DNA of 64,000 nt from Mesostigma viride (taxonomy: Eukaryota; Streptophyta; Mesostigmatophyceae; Mesostigmatales; Mesostigmataceae). The position numbers and the translations under genes were made by a program. Location: positions 468,258-532,257 of the forward strand of contig RPFO01000115.1 of NCBI GenBank assembly GCA_009746045.1. Direction: 5' to 3'. Below are positions 1 to 11,934 of this stretch, piece by piece. Position 1 is the stretch's first letter. Every line of letters begins with the position of its first letter. The notes under the pieces are model-generated. The model did no database searches. It was not told the origin of the DNA and saw only the letters and a list, made by a program, of their open reading frames with translations.

Positions 1-134
1 TGCGGCCGCAGGGGAGCTTGATATATCTGTCTTCCACCCTAATAGGGTTGATGCTGCAATGCCACCACAGAGGATTGCGTCAAACGCCACGCACTTGCAT
101 GCTGCAGTGCCTCCGCAGGGGAGCGCATGCCCCA

Positions 135-477
135 CATATCGTCCACCCTTTTGAGTACACACGCATATCGTCCACCCTTTTGAGTACACACGCATATCGT
201 CCACCCTTTTGAGTACACACGCATATCGTCCACCCTTTTGAGTACACACGCATATCGTCCACCCTTTTGAGTACACACGCATATCGTCCACCCTTTTGAG
301 TACACACGCATATCGTCCACCCTTTTGAGTACACACGCATATCGTCCACCCTTTTGAGTACACACGCATATCGTCCACCCTTTTGAGTACACACGCATAT
401 CGTCCACCCTTTTGAGTACACACGCATATCGTCCACCCTTTTGAGTACACACGCATATCGTCCACCCTTTTGAGTAT
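135..477. repeat. 29-bp minisatellite, 12 copies
   Basis: About twelve head-to-tail copies of a 29-bp unit with core CATATCGTCCACCCTTTTG start at 135, 164 and so on to 454; the last is cut short at about 477. Copies are nearly identical. The array lies in the 5' part of the window, upstream of the first recognisable CFAP61 exon, and is probably intronic. The long reading frames across it (both strands) are products of the repeat. The sequence just after it (478-505) resembles the end of a dispersed repeat seen at 43.3 and 46.9 kb (CGCTGGTTGTCTCC). Confidence 0.95.
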
Positions 478-886
478 ACTGCGCTGGTTGTCTCCTTTAT
501 GCACAGGTAGCGGTGTGTGGGCAGGGCACGGGCAGCAGGCACATCTGCGCCAGCTGCGTCTCTACACGGGGAACCAAGGCTTCGTGGTTGCAGCCACCGT
601 GCCATCTTCCCTGCTTTATGGCAATTGGCAGGGTGCCGGTATCACGGGACCTGATTCATGTGGCCACGGTTTTCTGGCATGCTGGCAGGCTAAGGCAAGC
701 TCGCTTTACCGCGCTCTTTCAGCCAACAGTCAGCCCTGGCACCCTCAACCCCTCGTGCATGCTCTACCCCCCCTTTCCCCTGCCCTCAAACTCCCCCCCC
801 CCTTTTCCCGGTGCCTGGTTACCCTGTTTTTGCCCCCCCCCCGTGCATGCCCTGTGCACTCCCCCCCTAGCCTCCTGCTCCCTCAG
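478..886. other. Non-coding stretch, probably CFAP61 intron
   Basis: No exon is supported here. The stretch is C-rich with poly-C runs and ends in a pyrimidine-rich tract and CTCAG acceptor at 886, just before the first CFAP61 exon. The open frame from 470 only becomes CFAP61-like from 887 on, so its upstream residues are intron read-through. Confidence 0.6.
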
Positions 887-3800
887 CTGCGTGTGCGTGA
901 CGCGCGCGTGGAGGACTGCGATGACCTGGCGCCCGTGATGGATGCTGGCTTTCGTGCATGCCCCCCGCTGGCCACGCTGCCTGCCGCCACGCTCCCCGAG
1001 CGCCAGTTTGCGCTCGCGCGCGCGATCCAGCAGGCTGACAAGGAAAATGTGGTTCTAGTGGGGGAGGTGAGCGCATGGGACCAGTCTTGTACTATTGTCA
1101 ACACAGGGAGGCCGTGATTGTAGAGGAAGTGAGAACGCCGTGGTGGTGGTGGGTGGTCAACACAATGAGAGCGTGGTGTTGCTGGGGAGCTGAGGGATGA
1201 GTACAAAGGAAAAACCTTACGTGTAAGTGGGGGATGGTCACCACTACATGGAAACCATGCTCGTGGGGAGGTAAGAACAAGAGAGGCCGTGAGGGGTGGG
1301 CGTCACGGGAAATAAGCACCTTTCCAGGCAGGTCGATCATCATCGTCAGTTTTGGGGGTTAAGGAAAAAAGACTCGGGGTCAAGGGGAGGGCAGGATAAC
1401 AATGGCCCTTTGTGACCCAAAGTGGTGCTTGCTTAAACGATAGGTGAGTTATCGCCTGCCCTATTCGCACTGCATCGCTACCATGGAGGCAGGCCACTAC
1501 GACGGACAGGGCATCAGCGACTGTGTCTGGCTGGGCTCACTTCTTGCTTCCTTGCCTACAACTCCCCTGGCCCCTCACCAGTCGTCCCAACTAACTGTTT
1601 ACGAGGTCTCTTTCCCCCACCTTACCTTCCTCCTCCCCCCCCTTGCTACCCTCCTCCTCCCCCCCTTGCTCCCCTCCTCCGCCTCCGCTTGCTCCCCTCT
1701 GGCTCCGCTGAGCCGGCTTCCCTGTTTCACCGGTCATGCTGTCCCCCTGTTGCCCGTCCTCCCATCGGATTGCCCTCTTGCTCCTCTCACCCCTTCCCCC
1801 CCGGGTTCCTCTTGTTCCACTACACCCCCCCAGGCGGCGGGCCGCCTCGTGGGCCTCATGTCGCTGCACGCAGAGGTGGACCCGCAGCTTCTGCAGGAGC
1901 ACTTTGAGCTGGAGACGTATGATGGGCTCATCAAGGTAGGGGCGTATCACGATAAATCCGTTATTAAAGGGGGGTGGCTCCATTAGGTAGGAGTGGCAGA
2001 CGTATGATGGGCTCATCTTGGTAGGGCGCGCATAAGTATACAACAAGACAGGGGGCGCATCAAGCTACGTGTCGGAGACATACGATTGCCTCACAAGGTA
2101 CGGGGCTCATCGTGGTAGAAATGGAGTTGTTCGAACCAAGCGGCTTATCAAGGTAGGGATGGGAGATGTTTGACGGGCGTAGTAAGGAAGTGCTTTATCA
2201 AAGTCGGAGCCTCATCAAGCAGCCTCGTTCATATTGGTAGGGGCCTTGACATAGCAAATTGGTAGAGGCCTTGACAAGACGGCCTCACCTGGGCGGAAGC
2301 CGTATGAAGGCACGAGCGGAGCCAGGGCAAGCCCCTTATAGACGCAACAAGATCCCAAGCCGCGGCCAGTAACTAGCTCTTTGAGGGGGACATCTGTGCA
2401 CTGCCATCTGTGTGCTGCCATCTGTGCACTGCCATCGTGACATCTGTCCCATCGAGGAGAAAAGTTTCCCCAATGCAACACTCAACCCAGTCACACCCCA
2501 TCCTCCGTGTTGAAGACTGGGGTCCGGTCGACCCAAGGCTGCGATCTGAAAGTTGAGACCTGAAGGATCTTAAACCTGAGGCGGTACACCCGAGTACATA
2601 ATATTTATCCTACTTCGGCGATACTAGAATATCGCGCAGGTCCGTGCGTAGTACTCCTGCGCACTTAGGTCTAGTGGTGAGTCATCTTCTATAGATTCAG
2701 CAATATCGGACATTTTGGCACCCCTCTCCGGTGAAGAGGTTTTTTTGCAGTTGGGCTGTTTCGAAACGTTAAGTGAGATGCCTTCGGATCCGGAGACTCA
2801 CACAGCCGCGAAATCATGCCAAAGGTCCTATGTTCGATTCCTTGCTGGTAGCTTCTGGGCTTTCTTAGTTTCTGTGTTCCGCGGAATCTCATATTTGGGT
2901 CGCTAGTGTTTTCACGTTTGTTGCTTTCTGATCTGACGACAATATTTATCATGTACCACTTGGCAGCCTTTTGTACCTACTTTAAGATCTTTTTGCCCAA
3001 AACCAGCCCTGCGAAATTCCAAAATTCAGGGTCTGAAGGTCTTAAACCTGGGAATCTTAAACGCGGGGCAGGGGGTGTACCGTAAATGATGGTCCCATGA
3101 AGGTGTCCACAAGGTAAGCCACAAAGCCGAATTATCACAACCAAGGCTGTCCTTGATCAGGTAGAGAGGGCATCAAGCAGAAAGCTTGATCAATACACGA
3201 CAAATGCCGTGCCGCGGGAGTTGGCACGCTTGGCTCCTCGCGTTCTGTACTGGTGCGCAGCTTATCTGTTATTGTGCACCACCTGGCGTCAGCATGGCAG
3301 TGAAATTGACAGTGCATGGCTTGAGACGCGACCGGCCACCCATGTGCAGGTGGTTGCCCTTCTTGGGACTTTGGGCGCTGACCCTGGCATCCGCAGATAC
3401 ATGGCCTCTGCCGGCTAACAGACACGCTTTGGACTCATGCCTCACAAAGCCCGCGCACGGATTGATGCATGCCCCCAACTGCAAGTCTTTTCTTCGTGCA
3501 CGTCTTTTTTGCTTACGTGTATTTTTCTTTCTGCATCTTGATAGTGGTTCTTTCTGCATTCCTTGGTGGACTCCTGTGTGCGTGTCTTTCTATGTTTCTG
3601 CGTGCATTTCTGTGCTTCTATCCCCAGATCACGCCGGAGAGAGAGGCGGAGGAGCGCCAGAAGAAGGAGCTTGCCGAGAAGGCCAAGGAGCTGCGGCGAC
3701 AGAAGCGCGCCGAGCGAGGTGAGCGGACACCCTGCCCCCTGCCCTGTGCCGGGTCCCCCCCTGCCCGTTTGCACGAAGAGCTTAGAGGCCTGAAGGGATA

Positions 3801-6800
3801 TTAGTGGACAAGGCCTGTGAATGTGTCCTCCGCGTGTCCGCTCCCACTGCCCGCAAGCAACCCAAACAAGCCGTCCAGCGCATGGGGGAGGGCCCGCTCC
3901 CGCGAATTCTATGGCAGCAGCTGGTGGATCGCATCACCAGCAGCACCGACACATCGTAGAGTACGTGGCCACCAATCGTGGACCCCCTCCTCCCCGCTTC
4001 TTGCCCTGGTCATCGGTGGCTATCACATCATGGATAGCAAGAGCCGCATGCGAGGGCAACCTGAGATGCGGCCCTAGGCCACGGCAGGCTGCCTCCCATA
4101 GCCACCAAGTCGCTCAAGCGCCTCATGTCATTGGGTTACGGTGCAGCCAGGGTGTCTGTCAACCAAGGGTGTCTGCCGTCCCTACCGTGGTCGTGGTTGC
4201 CACCATCTCCATGCCACCACCGCCCCTACCGCGACCCGCCGTCATCTGACTGTGGCTGCTTGGAGGTCTCCTGACCTCTGCGCTGCGACCATCCCCATTC
4301 ATGCGACCATCCCCATGCATGGTATGTTGTATGTGCAGCCGAGGCGCGCGCGGCTGCTGCTGCCGCGGCTGCTGCGGAAGCATCTGAGGGCGACCAGGCA
4401 GGAACCCTGGATACGATGGATCCTGGCATCGAGGAGGACTATGTGGACGAGGAGGAGGAGGACGAAGCAGCCGCGCTGGGTGGGCGGCCCAAGCTGATCT
4501 TTGGCCCCTGCAATGCGGTCGATCTGGCGATGGTGTGCCTGTTTGACGAGTTTGACTCGCGTGGAAGCGACTTCCTTCACTTGGCGTTTGAAAAGGTAAG
4601 GGTCCAGGCAAGGCATTTGAAAAGGTAAGGGTCCAGGCAAGGCGTTTGAAAAGGTAAGGGTCCAGGCAAGGCGTTTGAAAAGGTAAGGGTCCAGGCAAGG
4701 TTTGAAAAGGTAAGGGTCCAGGCAAGGCGTTTGAAAAGGTAAGGGTCCAGGCAAGGCGTTTGAAAAGGTAAGGGTCCAAACAAGGCGTTTGAAAAGGTAA
4801 GGGTCCAGGCAAGGCTTTTGAAAAGGTAAGGGTCCAGACAAGGTGTTTGAAAAGGTAAGGGTCCAGGCAAGGCGTTTGAAAAGGTAAGGGTCCAGGCAAG
4901 GCGTTTGAAAAGGTAAGGGTCCAGGCAAGGCGTTTGAAAAGGTAAGGGCCCAGGCAAGGCGTTTGAAAAGGTAAGGGTCCAGGCAAGGCTAGTGTGGCGG
5001 TGTTGGCTAGACAGGCACAGGGCAGCAGGGGTTTGTAGCAGGGCACGGCCTTGGGCTGACTAGCAATGTGCCGGTATGGTTTTGGTGCTGAATGGAGGGT
5101 GTGGGAGCTGTTGTCTTGATGTGCTGCACGGTGCCGCATCAAGGCTGACGTCGCAAGGAGCAAGTGTAAAGTATTACATACCTTTTCCAATCTCACCCCA
5201 AGAAGTTCCATTTTAACTTGGCGTCGCTTGTCCGCCATGCATACCCGGTTTACCAGCCATCCGCACGTGCGAATGTATGTGCGTGTCCAGTAATGGCATA
5301 GTTGCTGTAGTAGCGCACACTTCCCAGTAGATGTGCATGTGCATGGACACGTGCACGTGCATGCAACCACTGTGTGGTTCTACGGATAAGCAGGACCTTG
5401 TCAGGTGGTAGGATGGCATCATGGATTAAGAAACTAGTTTCTACCAGCGGTTCTGCCACGGTAGCACGCACGCAACCATGCATATGCCGGGGACTCACAG
5501 GGAGTACGGTTGTTAGTAGCTGTATGTGTGCTGGTGTCGATGAGCATGTAGTTGTGTGCAGCCAAGGGCAGGCACAAGTGTGGGTAGTGCGGTCAGAGGT
5601 ATGCCAGACCAATGCCAAAACTCCCTCGCTGGAGACAAGGGAGGCAGTTTTGTGTCACAAAAAGCCCTGATTGACACACCGCGCTTCACTTGATATCGCA
5701 ACGCAGCAGCACGTAGTGCCACCGTGCCTGCAGGACATGGGTGGCTGTGGCCACGCTAATGTCTGTTTTGCTTGTGCTTGTCTGTCACGTGGGGGGGATG
5801 GCAGGGGGGGGCATGGGTGCGTCTACCATGCATTGGTGGGTAGGCGTCTAGGCGGGCCGCGTGCACGGATCGAGGCATGGCGTGGGAATGGGGGGCGTTC
5901 CTGTATGCGTGATCTGATATCCATTTTTTCTGTGTGTGCCTCTGACATCCGTGTTCCTACATCCATCCGTCTGCTCTTGTGTTGTGCCTGCCACCCCCCA
6001 GTTCCCCGACCGTGACTATGTTGTGGCGCTGCTGCCGCACGATGCGCCGAGGCCAGGCGCCCTGCGCGGCTTCACCAAAGTGCCCCTGCGCCCTCTGACC
6101 ACCTTCTCCCAAGTGCTCTACATCTTCCACCGTCAGGCGCTCAGCACGGTAAGGCCTTGCGCGGTTGCGGCACTCAGCACCGTAGGGTCTTGCAGGATTG
6201 CGGCGCGCAGCACGGTTGGGTCATGCATGATTGCGGCGCACAGCACGGTTGGGTCTTGCACGGTTGCGGCGCGCAGCACGGTTGGGTCTTGCACGGTTGC
6301 GGCGCGCAGCACGGTTGGGTCTTGCACGGTTGGGTCTTGCACGGTTGCGGCGCTCAGCACAGTTGGGTCTTGCAGGGTTGCGGCGCGGAGCACGGTTGGG
6401 TCTTGCACCAAGGCTGCAGTGCGCTCTTGCCACGCTTGCACTTGGCATGAGCTTGAGGAGCCTCCTTTGCGTGTTGAGACCTGAAGTTCTATTTCGGGAA
6501 ATAAGGTTGCAGTTTTTTGCATCTCGTTGCCTTGTCCCCCCATCTTCCCCTCGTTGGTCCAGCGCATCACCGCCTGCATCCCCTGTAGCTAGGAGACCAT
6601 GGGTGAATGAGGAGGGAGGTACGAGGACCTAGGGGAGCTATGAGAAGCCGGTGAAGAGCCTGCCCATGCGGGGGTCATGCACACGTGCTAGAAGCGCGTG
6701 TAGCTTTCGGGGGATGTGCCTTGGTGGACGCCCCTTGTGGAAGCATGCTGCGGACTTCCTTGCATCCGCCGGCAGTGCGGAGTCTTCCCTTCTGGCAGCA

Positions 6801-9800
6801 TTCTAGCCGCGACCGCAGATGCTGCACAGTGCGTCATGGAAACTTGCCGTACGCTGACGATAGTCACGAATACCGACTACATAGTATGTCCATATTTTCT
6901 GCAAACGTTCTGAGATGGCCTTGCTTGATCTGTCGTGTGTGGTTGTGACCGCGTGCAGGAGCTGGCGGTGCACCGCGCGACGGGTGTCCACCTGGCAGGC
7001 ATCCAGTGGCTGGTGGAAGGTTTTCCCAACGAGGCCGCCTTGGTGGCGTCGGTGCAAGAGATTGTGTCACCTGCCGCCCGTACCCCACATGCGTCCGGTG
7101 CCGCCGTACCCCACATGCCCTCACACAAGTCGGTCTACGTGCTCGAGTGTGAGGGCATCGTGGTGGCCTTCTTGATACTCGCGCACGCGCCGCCCTGGGG
7201 CGCGATCACCCGCCACTTTGCACTGGATGCGTACCTGAACGCGAGCAGCGTGGCCGACGAGTCACGCTTTGCCATGCTGGACGCGGTCGTCATCAACCCG
7301 ATCTTTGCCACGCGCTACCGGTCGCTCTTCTTCGAGGAGGTGCTGCGCCAGGAAAAGAAAGACGCGCTCCTGCTGGCGGCCATGCCGCAGGACCCGGTGC
7401 CAGAGGGGCTGGAGACCATGTACCTGGTGCGTGTGTGGGGTGGGGGGGTGGGGGGGTCGGGGGGGGTTTGGGGGGGTTGCAATTAGGGGGCGGGTGCAAG
7501 ATGCGGGGTAGTTGCCGGGTGATCACTTCGAGGTGCTCTCAAGAAACCATGCAACAGGCCAACATGCCTAACCCTTGTATCATCGCCCCGTGAGTGTATC
7601 CATCACGAGCGGAAGGGCTGGAAGATGCATGCAGTCTACCATGGCCGTCGCCTACACCCCAGCTGGATTTCGCAACGGTAGGCACCGTTCCTTACAGGTC
7701 CCCTCGCAATCCCCTTGTCGAAACCTGCTCACTCTCGCATCAGGACTGCTCGCTGTCGCATCCCGCCCCCCCACACCCACACCCATACACGCTAATGCTC
7801 ACGCTCACGCTCACGTGTCGCCCCCCCCCCTGCAGGTTCCTGGCCGCCAGCTCCCAGGGGTGACGGACCCCAACGCGTGCCGCTTTGCCCTCTACCTGGT
7901 CGCTCGCAAGCTGCTGCTGCGCCACAAGGCGGACGTGAACGCGCGCGTGCTGGTGCTGGGCGACTCAGACGCAGGCGCCGCGTTCATCGAGCGGCTCGTC
8001 CTGTGCCCACGGCTCAATTTCACCAACGTGACGGTCATCAGCAACCAGCACAGGGAGCGTGTGTTCCCCCCCCACATTCCTGACGCAGGGATGGACATGT
8101 ACACGTACAGCACGCTCGCGCACGCAAAGATGGGCCTGGACGCGCGCGTGCGGCGCATCTGCGCACAGCTGGTGGCCATTGACCGCGAGAACAAGGTCGT
8201 GTTCCTGGCCGACGAGTCGCCCATGCCGTATGAGCACCTGGTGCTCACGCCCGGGCTGCAGGTACGCGGGGGAGGGCTGCAGGTAGGTGGGTATTTATCT
8301 ATGTTGGAATAGTGGCTAAATATAACTACGCGATGTGTCTGTATGTCCATGGGGCCGCTGCGTCTATGTATGGGAACGGCCCCTATACTGGGGTGGCAAC
8401 GCATGTGACGTGCCGAATAGAACCTTGTGAGTGTGGCACGCTCGTGTCAACGTGCGCCTTGCACACTGGCATGCAACCACCTGTCTACGTGTATATTAAT
8501 GCAAGCACAAGCCTCGCCAGGTTAGCTTACCCTTAGGCACCTCATATGTACGCGCAAACATTCGCTATACACCCCCCGCTTACCTGCGCATGCTCATTTG
8601 CCATGAGCCCCTGGCTTTTGGCTGTTCATGCAAACGTCCGTGATGCACCCTTCACCATGTTCTGTCATGTATGCAAACATTTGGCATGCGCCCATCATGT
8701 AGTTATGCAGACGTGTGTGCTTACGTGCGTGTGCAAACACGTGAGATTGTATAAGTATACCCAACCGTGGGTGCAAACATGTGTGCAAATGAGTTATTCG
8801 CCCCTCACCCATCGATGCCAACGTGCGTGCCACCTTGTCTCGCGCCCCGCGCTTGTCGGCTGCAGGACGCCACGCTGGCGCTGGGCGGTCTATCGGCAGA
8901 CATGCACCTGCGCAACTTCACCACGCTGGAGCAGCTGCAGGCGAAGCCGCTCGAGCCCAAGCCCGCGTCCTCGCTCGCGCACGTGGTCGTGTACGGCGCC
9001 TCCCTCGATGCGCTGGCAGCCGCGCAGCTCCTGCTGGCGATGGGCACGCGGGGAAACGCCATCACGCTCGTGCTGCCGCCCGTCGGGGATCGCCAGGTGG
9101 ACATGGCAGTTGTGCTGGGCGACACAGCGACCGAGGCGCGGCTCATGTCCGGCGTGATGGCAGCGGGGGTGAACGTGGAGCGCGACATGCGGCTGCTGGA
9201 GGTGCTGCTGGACAAGAGTGGGGAGGCGGTCAGCGGGCTGGTCATGGAGCATCTGGTCCGGGACGACGCGCGCACGGTGGTGAAGGTGGAGGCCGCGGAG
9301 CAGCCGTGCGACCTGCTCGTGGGGTGTGCCAGTAAACAGGTCGATCCGGCACTGTTTCGTGCGCTGCAGGACGCCAGCATCGTGTACGACGGACGGCTGG
9401 TGGTGGACAACCAGTTCCACACCAACGCACCCAACATCTACGCTGCAGGTGCGTGTAGAGGGGTGCACAGGTGGCATCCCCAGTGCTAGGCTACCGTTTT
9501 TTATGTGTTGATCGATGATGCCGTCGCCCAGCGCTCCATATCCTGAGATGGGGGTTGTGTTCTCTTGCTGTGTTGACAGGTAGCCAGCAAACTGTAGTGA
9601 GAGGCACCTCATGTACAGGATGAGGCCAGCTAGGGGGTATCTGGGGGGGGAAGGCATGGTGCTAGGTGAAAAATCGTTCCTCCATTTGCGTCGTGAAAAG
9701 GTCAGCAACCTTCAGACATTACGGCAGAGGCCATGCACTTTGCTCAAAGATGGAGGGTGATATGAAGCGGATAAACATAGCAGGTGCCTTCTGGCTGTGC

Positions 9801-11337
9801 AGGTGTCTGGAATGTGCTCGGCTTCTCCATAGTTTGTGCCACATCACACAAAGTGAGCCTCGACCAAGTTGCATAACAGGAGCCATCCCTTCTCCTCCCC
9901 CCACCCCCCTCTGTCCCCCATATCCCCCCCTTATAAATTCCGCAATGTGCTCTCACGGGGTTCGTCGCGTGGTCCAGCCTTGCATCCTCGCATCTTCCCC
10001 GCTTCTCCGTTACCAATGTGGGCTGGTCTCCCTTAGTGACTGGCATCCGTGGCAAGCAATGTGGTAATTGGCCGTGGCTGCGTCATGTAGGGCTTCCCCT
10101 TTCCTATGGGACCATAATTATGGAGAGCAACGATTGGCTGCAATGCCGTACGGGATACTACACTGTGCTTTGCTTGTCACGTGGGCTGACATCATCGCAC
10201 CCCCCTGCACCCCCCCTCAGATATGCACCGGTTCTGTTGGGAAAAAGCTTCCGCTTTACGCCTGCCTTCCATGCATGCACAACATGTGTTGTGCCCACAC
10301 GCCCGCATGATTGCCCCCACCTGCTCCTTCCCCCCCACTCCCCCCCCCCACCACATACCCATGGCAACAACCCACTTGCGCTGGCACCAGGCACGGTGAC
10401 CAAGTTTTCCCGTCGCTGCCACAGCAAGCTGCTCATGTCGCACACAAACTCGCTCGAGAGTGGCTACATGCTGGCCGACGCCTTCCTGTCACGCTATACA
10501 CAGGGGGGGCCGCCCCCCCCCCCGGCGACCTCCCCCCCACGTTCACGCTGGCCAAGGCCGTAGGCGCGTCGCTGCCAGGCGGCTGGCGGTACCTGCACGC
10601 GGCCACCCCCGAGTTCCTCGCGCGCACCAACATGCCGCTGCCGCCGGAGGGTGGCGACTGCTTTACGACCGAGGTGGGATTGGGTAACGAGTACATGCGG
10701 CTGGACAGGGACAAGCACGGCACGCTCGTGTCGGCGCTGCTGGTGTGGAACGCGGCCGAGCTGGGCAATGCGACGCGGCCGCACATGGACGGCTGGAAGT
10801 TGGGCGCAATCGTGGGCCTGCACATCAGCTACCTCAACCAGGTGGGTGCTGTTCCAGGGCCTTTTGAGCAAATAGCTCGCAACAAGCATAGTTTACACAT
10901 ACCTGGATTTTGTTCCTGGCATTCCTACCTCCCCGCCATTTTTATGTCTAAGTGGTACAAACACTTGTGGTTGTTTTATCAAAACGACATTAAAGCAAAT
11001 ACCGTGTCCATGCTCGTCATCTCCTCTGACGTCTCCTATGTGCTTCATGTGCTTCTTGTGCCGGGTAACTCGATCACAGCTGGTGGAGAAGTTCACAAAT
11101 GAGTCCATCACCGATCTCCGCAGCTTCTTGAATGAGCCGTGGGCAGCCGCGCTGTACCACGACAAGTTCCATCAGTTCCGGGAAGATCTCGAGTCCGCAA
11201 TGCAGAAGAAGAGAAGCCAGGGTACCAAATTCATGGGTAGGACATCTAGATATGCGCTCATGTGCATGGAACTGTGCTCCTTCTTGAAAGGGAACGAGAG
11301 CGAACTGCCTGGATATCAACTACCCATTGAGTCGTAG
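887..11337 (+). CDS. CFAP61: CFAP61 (cilia- and flagella-associated protein 61), 5'-partial, ten exons
   Basis: CFAP61 is a subunit of the calmodulin- and spoke-associated complex at the base of radial spoke 3 in motile axonemes. Exons read from GT-AG sites and phase: 887-1066, 1834-1935, 3628-3718, 4339-4595, 6002-6148, 6959-7426, 7836-8261, 8866-9448, 10391-10841, 11080-11337 (about 985 codons). All junction phases agree. Family landmarks in order: LRVRDARVEDCDDL (exon 1), the acidic spacer EEDYVDEEEEDE (exon 4), QVLYIFHRQAL (exon 5), a Rossmann-like RVLVLGDSDAGAAF (exon 7), VVVYGASLDALAAAQLLLA and RLVVDNQFHTNAPNIYAAG (exon 8), and ITDLRSFLNEPWAAALYHDK (exon 10). About 180-200 N-terminal residues expected from animal homologues must lie before the window. 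Exon 9 needs a -1 frame change at a G/C homopolymer. The stop at 11335-11337 follows ELPGYQLP and is probably the real C-terminus, though a GT at 11238 leaves room for another intron. Confidence 0.9.
1067..1290 (+). repeat. Decayed tandem copies of the exon-1 splice donor region
   Basis: After the exon end GTTCTAGTGGGGGAG and donor GTGAGC at 1067, the intron repeats degenerate versions of the junction, such as GATTGTAGAGGAAGTGAG near 1115, GGTGTTGCTGGGGAGCTGAG near 1175 and ATGCTCGTGGGGAGGTAAG near 1258. The similarity is imperfect and was judged by eye. Confidence 0.45.
1985..2290 (+). repeat. Degenerate tandem copies of the exon-2 splice donor region
   Basis: Exon 2 ends GACGTATGATGGGCTCATCAAG before donor GTAGGG at 1936. 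About 65 bp on, ACGTATGATGGGCTCATC followed by TTGGTAGGG recurs (2000-2027). Weaker copies with GAGACATACGATTGCCTCAC, CGGCTTATCAAGGTAGGG and CCTTGACA/GGTAG motifs continue to about 2290. Several keep a plausible 5' splice site. Confidence 0.65.
2655..2905. other. Possible tRNA-derived fragment with A- and B-box-like motifs
   Basis: GGTCTAGTGGTGAGTCAT at about 2668 resembles the 5' arm (A box) of a tRNA, and ATGTTCGATTCCTTG at about 2830 resembles a B box. They are about 165 bp apart, too far for one tRNA gene without an insertion. The stretch may be a SINE remnant or chance similarity. It lies in CFAP61 intron 2. Confidence 0.25.
4585..4990 (+). repeat. 29-bp minisatellite made of the exon-4/intron-4 junction (14 donor sites)
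   Basis: Exon 4 ends GCGTTTGAAAAG before GTAAGGGTCC at 4596. This junction, with exon end, GTAAGG donor and the following GTCCAGGCAAG, is repeated about 14 times with a 29-bp period (one copy is shorter, near 4700). Every copy has an intact AAAAG/GTAAGG donor. 29 bp is not a multiple of three, so use of later donors would shift frame. The long minus-strand open frames here are shadows of the repeat. Confidence 0.95.
6137..6415 (+). repeat. 33-bp minisatellite made of the exon-5/intron-5 junction
   Basis: Exon 5 ends GCGCTCAGCACG before GTAAGG at 6149. The unit is repeated about eight times with a 33-bp period, later copies reading AGCACGGTTGGGTCTTGC, with one internal 15-bp duplication. Only the first two copies keep a donor-like GTAAGG or GTAGGG. 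Because 33 is a multiple of three, the exon frame stays open to 6484, encoding 11-residue repeats of the type STVGSCTVAAR, so intron retention would add a repeat domain. Confidence 0.9.
8246..8290 (+). repeat. Two-copy duplication of the exon-7 splice donor
   Basis: GGGCTGCAG followed by GTACGC (donor at 8262) is followed 21 bp later by GGGCTGCAG followed by GTAGGT (8283). The second site is at least as good a donor and would add seven codons (VRGGGLQ) in frame. Confidence 0.75.
10500..10540 (+). other. Apparent -1 frameshift in CFAP61 exon 9 at a homopolymer
   Basis: Exon 9 reads in one frame through ESGYMLADAFLSRYTQ (to about 10503) and in another from PPGDLPPTFTLAKAVGASLP onward. The switch falls in a run of seven G, then CCG, then a long C run (10503-10523). 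One base missing from the assembled homopolymer would explain it. A genuine lesion or slippage is also possible. Confidence 0.6.
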
Positions 11338-11934
11338 ATGTCTGCCGGTTAGGGTTTGGCACACCTGGGCTTGCAGCAGGTTAGAACTGCCCCCGTGCAA
11401 ATGCGTGCCGGATATTCCAACTTCATTCTTTTGATGCACTGCAAACACAAAGTGTTTATGTATTGCCCTTGTATGGGCCATAATAACAACCACCGTGCAA
11501 AATAGTTCATATCTCTTTTGCTCATACTTTGTATAAGTAAACTTGCGTGGACATGCACAGAAGGCATGCCCCTTAGAAGTACCCGATGCGGTACTTTTGT
11601 ACGCGGATACTGAACCCACAATTTGGCAAGTGGCGGGACTCACTTGACCAGATCTGGAGTTGCAAATAGCAACTCCGCGTCATCCGGACTATCCAAGACG
11701 ACTGTATATATTCATTGAGAATGATAAGTTACGAAGGTGAGAGGGGCATGCAACATAAGGAAAACCCGGATCGAAAAGAAGAAGAACCCTGAAGAAATTA
11801 ATAGGAATCTGACACGGACAACCAAGGATCACGCCGGCCAGCTGCACAAGGTACAACTAACTACATCACAAAACTACGACACGCAGCAACATAGCTGCCG
11901 GCCCACCACCATGCAGGCCTGCATGGGAGGGATC
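11338..11934. other. Intergenic, 3' of CFAP61
   Basis: No gene is seen. 11540-11610 shares AAGGCATGCC and GTACCCGATG(C/A)GGTACTTTT with 46715-46775. TATATTCATTGAGAATGAT at 11707 recurs at 35637. Both are small dispersed repeats. Confidence 0.5.

Noticed and set aside
135-477. CRISPR array
   Set aside because: Units are contiguous 29-bp repeats without spacers in a eukaryotic genome with introns.
39-605. 188-aa and 118-aa minus-strand ORFs of KGWTICVCTQ-type repeats
   Set aside because: Translations of the 29-bp minisatellite; open only because the unit lacks stops.
4159-5370. 403-aa minus-strand ORF with DPYLFKRLAWTLTFSNALPG-type repeats
   Set aside because: Reverse frame of the splice-donor minisatellite in CFAP61 intron 4.
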